Assembly (NCBI GenBank): GCA_016282815.1
Contig: JAEELU010000047.1
Span: 1 to 15,543, forward strand
Direction: 5' to 3'
DNA: 15,543 nt
Origin: Acholeplasmatales bacterium
Lineage (GTDB): Bacteria > Bacillota_I > Bacilli_A > Acholeplasmatales > Anaeroplasmataceae
Shown: in pieces, positions 1 through 7,745 of the stretch
Layout of the letters: every line of letters begins with the position of its first letter
Numbering within the stretch: position 1 is the stretch's first letter
Program-made: the position numbers and the translations under genes
Notes under the pieces: generated by a model
Databases searched by the model: none
What the model saw: the letters and a program-made list of their open reading frames with translations, nothing else
What the model was told of the DNA's origin: nothing

Positions 1-1236
1 ACAAAAGCAATTCTATATATCTACAATAAGCCATATTATGGTGATGATAGAATTATAGCAATGTATGAATTAGTATTTGACGCGACAATAGGTGATTATG
101 TATATAACGATAATGATGATTACATCTCATTACCTGTTGAAGTAATTATTCCTGAAAAAGCAACACTAGATACAATTAATTCATCCGCAAGATATAAGGA
201 TCAGGATCCATTATTCTTTGATTCGAGTGGAACTGGCAATATAAGAATTAATTCACTTGATTCAAATGTAGTTGATTTAAGCTTTAATATCCAATATACA
301 TTAAAGGAAACAGAAGAATCAACAGGAACTGTAGTAAGCTATTCATTCACAAAGAAACATGAAATAGAAAGTGATACTGTTAATTTAGATTATGCTATAT
401 ATTCAGTATTAAGTGATTCTGGATATGGTAATTTCTCATGCCTAATGAATTCTGCAAAGTATGATACAGAAACAGGTATAGCATATATCGAAACCTATAC
501 CGATGATGTAACAAAATACTTAGATGCGAACGGAAATGAAGCGCCTTCAACAGCTGTAGACATTATGAGATTAAACAATGTAATGTATTATTTGAAGGGT
601 GATTTAAAAGCAAATATTGGATGTTTTAATGATATAACATATCAGGGCCCATACACATTAAGTGTAAACAAGGCTGGTGGAAATATTTATAATACATCTA
701 ATGGTGAGATGATCAATGATTATGATGACAATCCACCAAATAAATTATCACAGTATACTGAACAAAGCTCAGATATATCAGGTATATATATGACTTTCCT
801 ACACACAACATTAGGATATACTTTTGATGATTCATCAGGAGATAACTATTTATATGGTACTAATAAATGTGAGCTTGAATTTGAAATATCAATTGGAGAT
901 AAGGTTATCGCGACAAAGAGTATAGAATTTGTTGGACCAGTTATTAGTGCTAATGTTAATTCAAATACTAATACAGTATTTATAGATACAAATTATATTA
1001 ATCCGGATTATTTAAACGGAACAAAGAATTTAGCATTTAAGGATGCTACAATTGATTTGACTAATACAACAACAAGCCAAACTTGCGGATCTGCAACAGT
1101 AAATGTTACGGACCAAGGTAATGGATTATTCAAGATTGTGATTGAATCTAGCGATTATCAAGATGTTAAGGGTGATTTAGTTGTTGAAACAAAAGATTCT
1201 GATAATGGTTATATAGAAATGACATATTCTATCTAG
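1..1236 (+). CDS. C-terminal part of a long beta-rich hypothetical protein (5' end outside window)
   Basis: The frame is open to the first base of the window, so the first ATG at 61 is probably internal and the gene starts upstream. The visible 411 codons end at TAG 1234-1236. I do not recognise the family. The protein is rich in Asp, Asn, Ser, Thr and Tyr and poor in Lys. It has alternating hydrophobic and polar stretches typical of stacked beta-sandwich or Ig-like domains, with only two or three Cys and no membrane segment in the visible part. Such composition is common in secreted or surface proteins, but the N-terminus that would carry a signal is not here. The stop codon overlaps the AGGAGG ribosome site of the MscS gene, so the two are probably co-transcribed and translationally coupled. 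Function unknown; extracellular location is inference. Confidence 0.75.
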   Translation, partial: TKAILYIYNKPYYGDDRIIAMYELVFDATIGDYVYNDNDDYISLPVEVIIPEKATLDTINSSARYKDQDPLFFDSSGTGNIRINSLDSNVVDLSFNIQYTLKETEESTGTVVSYSFTKKHEIESDTVNLDYAIYSVLSDSGYGNFSCLMNSAKYDTETGIAYIETYTDDVTKYLDANGNEAPSTAVDIMRLNNVMYYLKGDLKANIGCFNDITYQGPYTLSVNKAGGNIYNTSNGEMINDYDDNPPNKLSQYTEQSSDISGIYMTFLHTTLGYTFDDSSGDNYLYGTNKCELEFEISIGDKVIATKSIEFVGPVISANVNSNTNTVFIDTNYINPDYLNGTKNLAFKDATIDLTNTTTSQTCGSATVNVTDQGNGLFKIVIESSDYQDVKGDLVVETKDSDNGYIEMTYSI

Positions 1237-1250
1237 GAGGAAAAAGAATT

Positions 1251-2300
1251 ATGAAGGAAAAGAAAACGAGATTAAAAAAAGGATTTACAATTGCAGAACT
1301 CATAGTGATTGGTATTGTACTTGTTACATTCGTCACATTTATGATTATTGAGGCAGTAGCTCCAGAATCACCATTTGGTAGCTGGGTTGCAGAGTATGTA
1401 TGGAATACTTCTGATGTTGGTGCATATTTTGTATCACATCTAAAGACATTCATTCAATGCTTAATTTATGTAGTAGTTATTTATGCTCTATGTAAGGTAA
1501 TAAGAATGCTATTCCATAAGAAAATGGTAAAATCTAATAGAGCTAAAACAGTATTAACATTACTAGATGGAATTGTTAAATATGCATGTGCTATTGCTAT
1601 AATCATTTTCACATTACAAGCATTAGGTGTTAATGCCATGGCTATTTTCGCATCAGTTGGTATTTTAACATTAGTAATTGGTTTAGGTTGTCAAAGCTTA
1701 ATCGCCGACGTTGTTGCTGGTATGTTCATCGTATTCGAGAACGAATATAACGTTGGTGAAATAATCACAGTTGGTGACTTTAGAGGTACAGTAACTGAAA
1801 TTGGTATTCGTGCTACTAAGATATTAGATTTAGCTGGTAATATCAAAATTATAAATAACTCTGACATTTCAAATGTAATTAACATGTCTAGAGAGCTATC
1901 TTTAGCTGTAGTAGACTGTGAATTCCCATATGATGTACCTATCGAGGTAATCGAAGGATTATTAAAGGATCATTTCGATTCATTTAGAGAAAAGATTCCT
2001 GCAATAGTAGAAGGACCTTTCTATAAGGGTGTTTCTGGATACGGTGATTCTAACGTTGCAGTTAAAATCGTAGCTAAGTGTCTTGAAGAGGATAGATATC
2101 AGGTACAAAGAGATTTATTAAGAGAATATCGTATGGTATTTACAGAGGCTGGTATCGACTTATCATTCAATCAGGTTGTTGTACAAAACTACAAGCCTAC
2201 AGAATATAAGACTTCTAAGAAAAAGAAGGAAGAGGCTCAAGACTTCGTTAACGAGCAAAAGGAATTATCTAAAACAATGGATGCTCAACAACAAGAATAG
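1251..2300 (+). CDS. MscS-family small-conductance mechanosensitive channel
   Basis: This is a membrane channel that opens under membrane tension to release solutes on hypo-osmotic shock. In its 349 residues I see three hydrophobic segments at about 12-35, 66-86 and 107-146. The last is Gly/Ala-rich, like the pore-lining TM3, with its end at about 143-160. The cytosolic beta domain follows at about 160-205, with the family signature GDFRGTVTEIGIRAT at 165-179 and INNSDISNVI at 191-200. The alpha/beta vestibule runs to about 320 and is followed by a charged Lys/Glu/Gln tail. The start is fixed by AGGAGG at 1235-1240, ten bases upstream, overlapping the previous stop. Oddity: residues 10-16 (KGFTIAE) followed by a hydrophobic helix match the type IV prepilin processing motif, with Phe at +1 and Glu at +5. 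Family assignment is firm; any processing is untested. Confidence 0.92.
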   Translation: MKEKKTRLKKGFTIAELIVIGIVLVTFVTFMIIEAVAPESPFGSWVAEYVWNTSDVGAYFVSHLKTFIQCLIYVVVIYALCKVIRMLFHKKMVKSNRAKTVLTLLDGIVKYACAIAIIIFTLQALGVNAMAIFASVGILTLVIGLGCQSLIADVVAGMFIVFENEYNVGEIITVGDFRGTVTEIGIRATKILDLAGNIKIINNSDISNVINMSRELSLAVVDCEFPYDVPIEVIEGLLKDHFDSFREKIPAIVEGPFYKGVSGYGDSNVAVKIVAKCLEEDRYQVQRDLLREYRMVFTEAGIDLSFNQVVVQNYKPTEYKTSKKKKEEAQDFVNEQKELSKTMDAQQQE

Positions 2301-2321
2301 TGGTTTATACCACTATTTTTT
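2296..2321 (+). terminator. Intrinsic terminator after the MscS gene
   Basis: A 7-bp perfect stem (2298-2304 with 2309-2315) has a TTAT loop, two more A-T pairs outside, and a run of six T (2316-2321). The left arm contains the TAG stop codon of the MscS gene itself, so termination is packed against the end of the reading frame. The GH3 ribosome site begins only about ten bases later. That gene therefore depends on read-through or on a promoter I cannot see. Confidence 0.75.
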
Positions 2322-2344
2322 GTAAATAAGAAGGAGGAAAATCT

Positions 2345-4729
2345 ATGGGAACTAAAACTGAAATGCTAAGAGAATATTTACCGGAATGTATGGTAATGCT
2401 TAAATCTAATGGGGATTTTCCTCTTAAAAGCCTAACTGATGTTGCACTATATGGTAATGGTGTAAGAAAAACTATTAAGGGTGGTACAGGCTCAGGTGAG
2501 GTAAATTCTGAATATTTCGATACTGTCTATGAAGCATTCAAAAAGAGTGGAATAAATGTATTAACCGATGAATGGCTAGATAGCTATGATAAGGAATATT
2601 TAAAGTTTAAAAAGAATTTTAAAAAGTATCTAAAGAAAAAAGCTAAGGATGCCCATCAGCCTATATTTTTAGTTAGTATGGGTGAGGTAATGCTTGAGGG
2701 TGAGTATGATATAAAGCTTGATGTATTATGTGATACTGCAATCTATGTACTATCTCGTATCTCAGGTGAGGGTGCTGATAGAAGGTTAGAAAAGGGTGAT
2801 GTTTATTTAACCGATACTGAGGTTAAAACAATCAACTATTTAAATACTAATTATAAGAATTTTCTATTAGTACTAAATGTAGGTGGTGTAGTAGATTTAA
2901 GTAGAGTTAATAATGTAAAAAACATTCTTTTATTATCTCAGCTTGGAGTATTAACATCATATTCATTAATCGATGTAATACTAGGTAAATATTCACCATC
3001 TGGTAAGCTTACTACAACCTGGACAAACCCAACAGATTATCAAGCAATTGGTGACTTTGGCTTAAGGGATGACACATCCTATAAGGAAGGCCTATATGTA
3101 GGCTATAGATATTTTGATTCATTAAGAAAAAGTGTATTATATCCTTTTGGATATGGATTAACATATACTAAATTTAATATTGATGTTAATAAATATAAAA
3201 TAAAGGATAATACATTAAATATTAATATTGATGTATCTAATATAGGCTTATATAAGGCTAAGGAGGTAGTTCAAATCTATGTCTCTAAGCCTAATAATAA
3301 AAGAAATAATCCTTATCAGGATTTAGTATTATTCCATAAAACTAATAATATAAATCCTAACGATAAGGAGAATATAGATTTAAATATTAATTTATTAGAT
3401 TTATATGTTTATGATACTGAATTAAAATCATATGTAATAGATAAGGGTGAATATATCTTTAGAATAGGTAATAGTAGTAGAGATAATAAGCCATTTTTAA
3501 TAGTTGATATCAAGGATGATATAATTATCAGGAAATGTAAAAATCTATTCAATAAGCCTGAATTTGATGATTATAGCGTAGGTATTATTGATAATTATGA
3601 TTATAGTAATATTAAGCATTTAAAATATAATCCAAAAATAGAAACTGAAATAATTGATTATACTTTAGCTAATAATATCCCTAATGATATTAAGAATATG
3701 AGTGATGAGGATTTAATCAAGCTATGTATGGGTCTATTCGATGAGACAGGAGGCCTAAAAAGCATTATTGGCTCACAGGCTAAGAATGTACCAGGCGCGG
3801 CTGGAGAAACAAAGGAATATAGCTTTATTAAGGGTATAGTAATGGCTGATGGCCCTCAAGGATTAAGATTACAAAAGGATTATTTTATTGAAAATGGAAT
3901 TAAATATTCAAATTCAGCTTTAATTCCTGAATCAGTAAAGGAATATATGCCATGGTATCTTAAATTGATATTAAATATATTCCAAAAGAAGCCAAAGAAG
4001 AATACAGAAATACTACATCAATATACAACTGCGATACCTATCGGAACTGCACTTGCTCAAAGCTACAATACTAATTTAGCCTATCTATGTGGTGATATAG
4101 TTGGTAGTGAGATGGAAACATTTAAATGTGATCTATGGCTAGCACCTGCCCTTAATATTCATAGAAACATATTATGTGGTAGAAATTTTGAATACTATTC
4201 AGAGGATCCGTATATAAGTGGTATTATCGCATCTAGTATTACTAAGGGTGTAGAATCACATAAGAATAAATATGTAACTATTAAGCATTTTATGGCTAAT
4301 AACCAGGAATATAATAGATATCAGAATAATAGTATAGTAAGTGAAAGAGTAATAAGAGAAATCTATCTTAAGGGATTTGAAATATGTATTAGAAATTCTA
4401 ATATCAAAACAATAATGACATCATATAATCTACTTAATGGTATTCATACAAATGAAAATATTAATATTTCAAAGCTATTAAGATGTGAGCTTAAATTTGA
4501 TGGCTTAATTATGTCAGATTGGGTAGTTAGTGTAATGGCTAATGAATCTAAATATAAGGAAGCCTCACCAATTAATGTAATAAAGGCACTACAGCTATTT
4601 ATGCCAGGCTCAAAGGGTGATTATGATAAGGTATATAAGGGACTAAAAACAGGGCTTATAAATCGTGATGATTTAGAGGCTAATGCTAGTATTTTATATA
4701 ATTTTATTAAAAATAATATAACTGAATAA
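2345..4729 (+). CDS. Glycoside hydrolase family 3 beta-glucosidase-like enzyme, domain-permuted
   Basis: The enzyme is a retaining exo-glycosidase that releases terminal sugars, most likely beta-glucose or beta-xylose. It has no signal peptide, so it should act in the cytoplasm on imported oligosaccharides. The 794 residues are in reversed order relative to most GH3 enzymes. The GH3 C-domain comes first (about 1-270), with SGEGADR at 140-146, whose E142 is the expected acid/base. An FnIII-like domain follows after FGYGLTY (268-274), to about 395. The TIM barrel is last (about 440-790), with DGPQGLR at 502-508, GRNFEYYSED from 612, K647-H648, and the nucleophile D725 in MSDW. All key residues are present, so it should be active. 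This C-before-N order is known from rumen Ruminococcus and Butyrivibrio beta-glucosidases. AAGGAGG at 2331-2337 fixes the ATG. No transporter gene lies nearby to suggest a substrate. Confidence 0.93.
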   Translation: MGTKTEMLREYLPECMVMLKSNGDFPLKSLTDVALYGNGVRKTIKGGTGSGEVNSEYFDTVYEAFKKSGINVLTDEWLDSYDKEYLKFKKNFKKYLKKKAKDAHQPIFLVSMGEVMLEGEYDIKLDVLCDTAIYVLSRISGEGADRRLEKGDVYLTDTEVKTINYLNTNYKNFLLVLNVGGVVDLSRVNNVKNILLLSQLGVLTSYSLIDVILGKYSPSGKLTTTWTNPTDYQAIGDFGLRDDTSYKEGLYVGYRYFDSLRKSVLYPFGYGLTYTKFNIDVNKYKIKDNTLNINIDVSNIGLYKAKEVVQIYVSKPNNKRNNPYQDLVLFHKTNNINPNDKENIDLNINLLDLYVYDTELKSYVIDKGEYIFRIGNSSRDNKPFLIVDIKDDIIIRKCKNLFNKPEFDDYSVGIIDNYDYSNIKHLKYNPKIETEIIDYTLANNIPNDIKNMSDEDLIKLCMGLFDETGGLKSIIGSQAKNVPGAAGETKEYSFIKGIVMADGPQGLRLQKDYFIENGIKYSNSALIPESVKEYMPWYLKLILNIFQKKPKKNTEILHQYTTAIPIGTALAQSYNTNLAYLCGDIVGSEMETFKCDLWLAPALNIHRNILCGRNFEYYSEDPYISGIIASSITKGVESHKNKYVTIKHFMANNQEYNRYQNNSIVSERVIREIYLKGFEICIRNSNIKTIMTSYNLLNGIHTNENINISKLLRCELKFDGLIMSDWVVSVMANESKYKEASPINVIKALQLFMPGSKGDYDKVYKGLKTGLINRDDLEANASILYNFIKNNITE

Positions 4730-4759
4730 AATAATACTTTTATATTTAAAATTAAGTTA

Positions 4760-4765
4760 TATAAT
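4760..4765 (+). promoter_or_regulatory. Possible -10 box upstream of the YgjV-like gene
   Basis: A perfect TATAAT lies 32 bases before the start codon, in a 68-base gap with no terminator hairpin. No convincing -35 box sits 16-18 bases upstream (CTTTTA at 4737-4742 is poor). In DNA this AT-rich the hexamer may occur by chance. Confidence 0.25.
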
Positions 4766-4797
4766 ACTTAAGTGGAATGTAAGAAAAGAGTAAATTT

Positions 4798-5406
4798 ATG
4801 GGTGAAGTAATTCTAATTATCGCTAACGTATTATCATTTATTGGTAATTCATTATTTACGTTATCAGCAATATTAAAATCAAAAAGGAAAATATTATTAT
4901 TTCAATCATCTAACCATGTACTTGCGATAGTTGCGGAATTCTTAACTAAAGCATACTCTGGAATGGTTCAGGAGGGTGTTTCTTTAATAAGAAATACTAT
5001 TTTCCTATTTGTTAAAACAGAAAAGAAAATAATAAAGCTGATTATTAGCCTTGCCTGTATGGCACTTGCAGTAACACTTGGTATATTATTCAATATCTGG
5101 TTTAGTGAGGGAGTATGGTATGGCTATTTACCAACTGTTGGTGGATTCATCTATTCAACATTTGTAATATTAGCATTCATGCTAAATATAAATGAATTAA
5201 GAGCGGAATTTATACTAAAAATAGGCTTAGCACTAAACTCAATCTGCTGGGGTGTATATGGCTATTTTGTAATGCTATATCCAATTATGATTTTTAATGC
5301 AATTAATTTTGTTTTATGTATTGTATCATTCGTAAGAATATATATTACTGTAAAGAAAATAAAGGAAGTAGAAAATAGGACAGAAATAGAAGAAATAAGC
5401 GAATAA
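4798..5406 (+). CDS. YgjV-family multi-pass membrane protein
   Basis: The 202-residue protein has about six hydrophobic helices (roughly 4-24, 35-50, 75-97, 107-129, 138-158 and 160-182) separated by short basic loops. It ends in a charged Lys/Glu tail. The overall pattern resembles the YgjV (Imp-YgjV) family of small inner-membrane proteins: an N-terminal NVLSFIGN segment, a repeated half-domain near 134-160, and GYF/YPI turns. No biochemical function is established for that family. The ribosome site is weak (AAGAAAAGAG at 4781-4790), consistent with low expression. It lies between the GH3 gene and the DUF2156 gene without clear operon coupling. Membrane location is secure; family placement is from pattern memory and moderately sure. 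Confidence 0.65.
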   Translation: MGEVILIIANVLSFIGNSLFTLSAILKSKRKILLFQSSNHVLAIVAEFLTKAYSGMVQEGVSLIRNTIFLFVKTEKKIIKLIISLACMALAVTLGILFNIWFSEGVWYGYLPTVGGFIYSTFVILAFMLNINELRAEFILKIGLALNSICWGVYGYFVMLYPIMIFNAINFVLCIVSFVRIYITVKKIKEVENRTEIEEISE

Positions 5407-5433
5407 TTAATCATTTTTAAAATTATTATTTTA

Positions 5434-5462
5434 AAGACATTGCATTCTAAATATGATATAAT
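5434..5462 (+). promoter_or_regulatory. Extended -10 promoter for the DUF2156 gene
   Basis: TATAAT at 5457-5462 is preceded by TGA, giving the extended -10 element TGNTATAAT. AAGACA at 5434-5439 lies exactly 17 bases upstream and matches four of six positions of TTGACA. Transcription would start near 5469, leaving only about 14 leader bases before ATG 5483, enough for the GGTGG ribosome site. Confidence 0.55.
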
Positions 5463-5482
5463 TTACAATAGTGGTGGTTTTT

Positions 5483-6364
5483 ATGATTAATTTTCACAAT
5501 TATGGATTCTTAGATTGTAAAAAATTAAAAGCTAGATTGGAGGATTCCAACGCTTTTTTATCATACTATAATCCCACTTGGCTTTTTCTTTGGAGTGATG
5601 TATATCACCCAGAGATATCCTTCGGTAATGAATTTATCTTCATTAGGATAACAATACCTAATCTAGGTAAGGTTTATTACCCGCCTATACCTGTTGGTGG
5701 TGGAGATTTGGCCATGACGGTTGTTGAGCTAGAGCTTGAGGCTCAGGAGATGGGTATCAATTTCATGCTCGGACCAGTACTTGATATTGATAAAAGGAAA
5801 TACAAGAATTTAGGTATTCCACTATATCAAAATAAATCATTATCAAATTATATTTATTTCGCTAATGATTTAACCTTTACAATCACTAGATATAAAAAGC
5901 AAAGAAAGATTGCGGAGGTATTTAAGAAAAAGCATAAGAACTTATATTATAAGCTTATGAAAAAGGATGATTTCTCTAATGTATTAGAATTTATATCTCA
6001 TTACAGAGAGGAAAGAGGAATCGATAATACCGATATATCATTTTATGCAAAGCTAAATATGATAAAAAAATGCTTCGAGCATTTATATGAATTAGATTTG
6101 CTTGGAATGATGCTGATGACTGAAGAAAAGATATATGGGTTTGTTATCGCTAGTATAATTGATAACTGTACATATATTCATGTTAGAATGTCATTAAAGG
6201 AATTTGGAGCATCTGCTGAATTATTATCAGCATTTGCTAAATATGCACAGGCTAAGGCGAGATATATCGCCATAGATTGTACAACTGATCAAAAGGAAGA
6301 GGAGCAGCTAGAGTCACTATTCCCTCAAAGAATAGAATACTTTAATGGCTCATTCAATATATAA
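5483..6364 (+). CDS. DUF2156 / phosphatidylglycerol lysyltransferase C-domain-like protein
   Basis: The 293-residue soluble protein resembles DUF2156 (LPG_synthase_C), the tandem GNAT-like fold used by enzymes that move an aminoacyl group from tRNA to lipid or peptidoglycan. Visible cues are the N-terminal aromatic WLFLWSDVYHPEI region, a YYPPIPVG strand-turn, then a basic RYKKQRK...KKKHK segment. That last segment sits where DUF2156 proteins carry their conserved basic helix. The C-terminal half reads like an acyltransferase core (GFVIASIIDN ... VRMS). There is no membrane domain, unlike MprF, so it is a stand-alone catalytic-type protein of unproven substrate. GTG 5471 is in frame, but the promoter geometry and GGTGG at 5473-5477 five bases before ATG 5483 favour the ATG. 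The same 13 bases, GGTGGTTTTTATG, mark the start at 13042. Confidence 0.65.
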   Translation: MINFHNYGFLDCKKLKARLEDSNAFLSYYNPTWLFLWSDVYHPEISFGNEFIFIRITIPNLGKVYYPPIPVGGGDLAMTVVELELEAQEMGINFMLGPVLDIDKRKYKNLGIPLYQNKSLSNYIYFANDLTFTITRYKKQRKIAEVFKKKHKNLYYKLMKKDDFSNVLEFISHYREERGIDNTDISFYAKLNMIKKCFEHLYELDLLGMMLMTEEKIYGFVIASIIDNCTYIHVRMSLKEFGASAELLSAFAKYAQAKARYIAIDCTTDQKEEEQLESLFPQRIEYFNGSFNI

Positions 6365-6394
6365 TTGTACTAATAAAGATGGAGGTAGAAAAAA

Positions 6395-6880
6395 GTGCAA
6401 AATAATAACGTGCCTGAGAGCATTTGGGCAGATGGTATTCCTGAAAATATTAAAGAGGAGGATAAGCTAACACTTGAAATATTAGTAGGTATGGCTACTG
6501 ATTATCTAATGAAGAATTTATTAATTCCATTAGGATTCAAGATTGAGGATGGCTTTCCTAGACCAGAGTTACCAAATATAGTAATGAAGAAGGATGGAGT
6601 ATCATATGCAATTATAATCTGTCCATCTGTATTACCTAAGTATATGATCGTTAATGACGAGGTAAGATTAAAGTTTGTACAAATGTGCAAGGAAAGAAAT
6701 ACAACACCACTTATGGCACCTGTGCTATACGCATCTATAGATAAGGATAGAGCTAAGGAAGGAATTGCCTTAAGAGGAGATGTATTTAGAACAAAATGTC
6801 CAGGATTCATTATTTTAAATGATGAGCCTGAGCAGGATTTAACTTTAGCTGATGAGTCTAAGCTATTTAGACCAGAATAA
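6395..6880 (+). CDS. Hypothetical 161-residue protein
   Basis: I do not recognise the family. The start is a GTG supported by GGAGGT at 6381-6386, eight bases upstream. The protein is soluble and acidic, with no signal peptide. It opens with a helical region (about 20-45) and continues with strands around PNIVMKKDGVSYAIIICP (61-78), a helix with VRLKFVQMCKERN, and a strand PLMAPVLYAS. This helix, beta-hairpin, helix, strand order recalls a restriction-endonuclease-like fold. The position where an E-x-K catalytic pair would stand reads IICP, so if it is that fold it looks inactive. It lies 30 bases after the DUF2156 gene and 20 before a membrane protein, probably in the same operon. No function can be given. 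Confidence 0.7.
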   Translation: MQNNNVPESIWADGIPENIKEEDKLTLEILVGMATDYLMKNLLIPLGFKIEDGFPRPELPNIVMKKDGVSYAIIICPSVLPKYMIVNDEVRLKFVQMCKERNTTPLMAPVLYASIDKDRAKEGIALRGDVFRTKCPGFIILNDEPEQDLTLADESKLFRPE

Positions 6881-6900
6881 AATATAAGGAGGAAAAGGTC

Positions 6901-7293
6901 ATGAGAAGTGCAAGTAGAATTTTAATTATTATTGGAGCTGTTTTAGCATTTTTAAGCTTATTAGGCTTATTAATCGCAGGTATAGTATTCCTAGTATTAG
7001 CTAATCCTGAAGCAAGACAAACAATTCTTGATGGTTTATCAAATGGATCTATCACATCATCATTTACTGGTTCTACTGAGGAGCAAGCACAACAAATCCA
7101 AGAGCTATTCAAGATTTTAGGAATTGTATTTATTGCTTTATCAGCAGTATACCTAGTTAGCCCAATAGTATCTTTAATCGCTTCTGGTAAGAATTCAAAG
7201 GGATTATATATCGTAGGATTAGTATTAAGTGTATTAGCATTTGATTTATTCTTAATCCTTGGTAATGCCTTTGGATTAGCTGATGAAGCATAA
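6901..7293 (+). CDS. Small three-helix membrane protein (DUF4064-like)
   Basis: The 130-residue protein has a hydrophobic helix at about 7-33, a polar Ser/Gly/Gln loop of some 30 residues (about 35-65, NPEARQTILDG ... STEEQAQQIQ), and two further hydrophobic helices at about 66-90 and 98-120. This helix, long loop, two-helix layout resembles small DUF4064-type proteins common in Bacillota, but the match is by shape only. AAGGAGG at 6886-6892, eight bases before the ATG, is a strong ribosome site. It is probably co-transcribed with the two preceding genes. The frame ends just before the promoter of the rplU operon, with no terminator hairpin visible between them. Function unknown. Confidence 0.7.
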   Translation: MRSASRILIIIGAVLAFLSLLGLLIAGIVFLVLANPEARQTILDGLSNGSITSSFTGSTEEQAQQIQELFKILGIVFIALSAVYLVSPIVSLIASGKNSKGLYIVGLVLSVLAFDLFLILGNAFGLADEA

Positions 7294-7305
7294 TTAAAAA
7301 AGTGT

Positions 7306-7334
7306 TTGACTATTAAAAAATATTATAATATAAT
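7306..7334 (+). promoter_or_regulatory. Promoter of the rplU-prp-rpmA operon
   Basis: TTGACT at 7306-7311 and TATAAT at 7329-7334 are separated by exactly 17 bases, a near-consensus housekeeping promoter. A second TATAAT at 7324-7329 is at the wrong distance (12). Transcription should begin around 7337-7341, leaving a leader of about 90 bases before rplU. Confidence 0.85.
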
Positions 7335-7404
7335 ATACACTGTTGTAACATGCACCACATAGAAATGGTCTAAAAATGGATAAAAACCTACCATCATAGT
7401 GTGT
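7335..7404 (+). ncRNA. Candidate ribosomal protein L21 leader RNA
   Basis: The leader folds on paper into a three-way junction. A closing stem pairs 7335-7342 with 7397-7404 (eight pairs, two of them G-U) and encloses two small hairpins. One is ACCA 7354-7357 with TGGT 7366-7369; the other is ATGG 7376-7379 with CCAT 7391-7394. Low-GC Bacillota carry a known structured L21 leader at this place, thought to let a ribosomal protein control its own operon. Position and size fit, but I cannot confirm a covariance-model match. The ribosome site lies about ten bases past the closing stem. Confidence 0.5.
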
Positions 7405-7431
7405 CTTAAATAATAAAGGAGGTAACACGAC

Positions 7432-7740
7432 ATGTATGCAATTATTGAAACTGGCGGAAAGCAAGTAAAGGTAGAAGTTGGTCAAGCAATCTATGTTGAA
7501 AAGCTAGAGGTTGCTGAAGGCGAAACTTATACATCTGACAAGGTTTTATTAGTATCTGACAAGACTGTAAAGGTTGGTAAGCCTTATGTTAAGGATGCAA
7601 CTGTAACTGCTAAGTGTGAGAAGCACGGAAAGAACAAGAAGATTACAATCTTCAAGTATCGTCCAAAGAAGCACTCTGCATCTAAGCAAGGTCATCGTCA
7701 AGCTTTTACTAAATTAGTAGTTGAAGCAATCAATGCTTAA
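7432..7740 (+). CDS. rplU: 50S ribosomal protein L21
   Basis: L21 binds 23S rRNA in the large subunit. At 102 residues it is the normal length. The N-terminus carries the family hallmark (MYAIIETGGKQVKVEVGQ) and the C-terminal half has the basic KYRPKKHSASKQGHRQ segment that contacts rRNA. AAAGGAGGT at 7415-7423 ends eight bases before ATG, a textbook strong site. Lysines are encoded almost only by AAG, a contrast with the AAA-rich genes at the right end of the window and a sign of high expression. First gene of the rplU-prp-rpmA operon, the usual arrangement in Bacillota. Confidence 0.97.
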   Translation: MYAIIETGGKQVKVEVGQAIYVEKLEVAEGETYTSDKVLLVSDKTVKVGKPYVKDATVTAKCEKHGKNKKITIFKYRPKKHSASKQGHRQAFTKLVVEAINA

Positions 7741-7745
7741 TTATA

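Noticed and set aside
5402..5432. AATAATT/AATTATT inverted repeat after the YgjV-like gene
   Set aside because: Purely A-T pairs without a T run; expected by chance in this composition.
5471..5482. GTG start for the DUF2156 gene
   Set aside because: It would overlap the ribosome site itself and lie within two bases of the predicted transcription start; ATG 5483 has GGTGG five bases upstream.
6502..6810. Open minus-strand frame opposite the 161-residue gene
   Set aside because: Antisense shadow of a gene with good start, ribosome site and operon position; no ribosome site or family signal of its own.
6867..7112. Open minus-strand frame opposite the small membrane protein
   Set aside because: Explained as a mirror of the hydrophobic plus-strand gene; no Shine-Dalgarno sequence.
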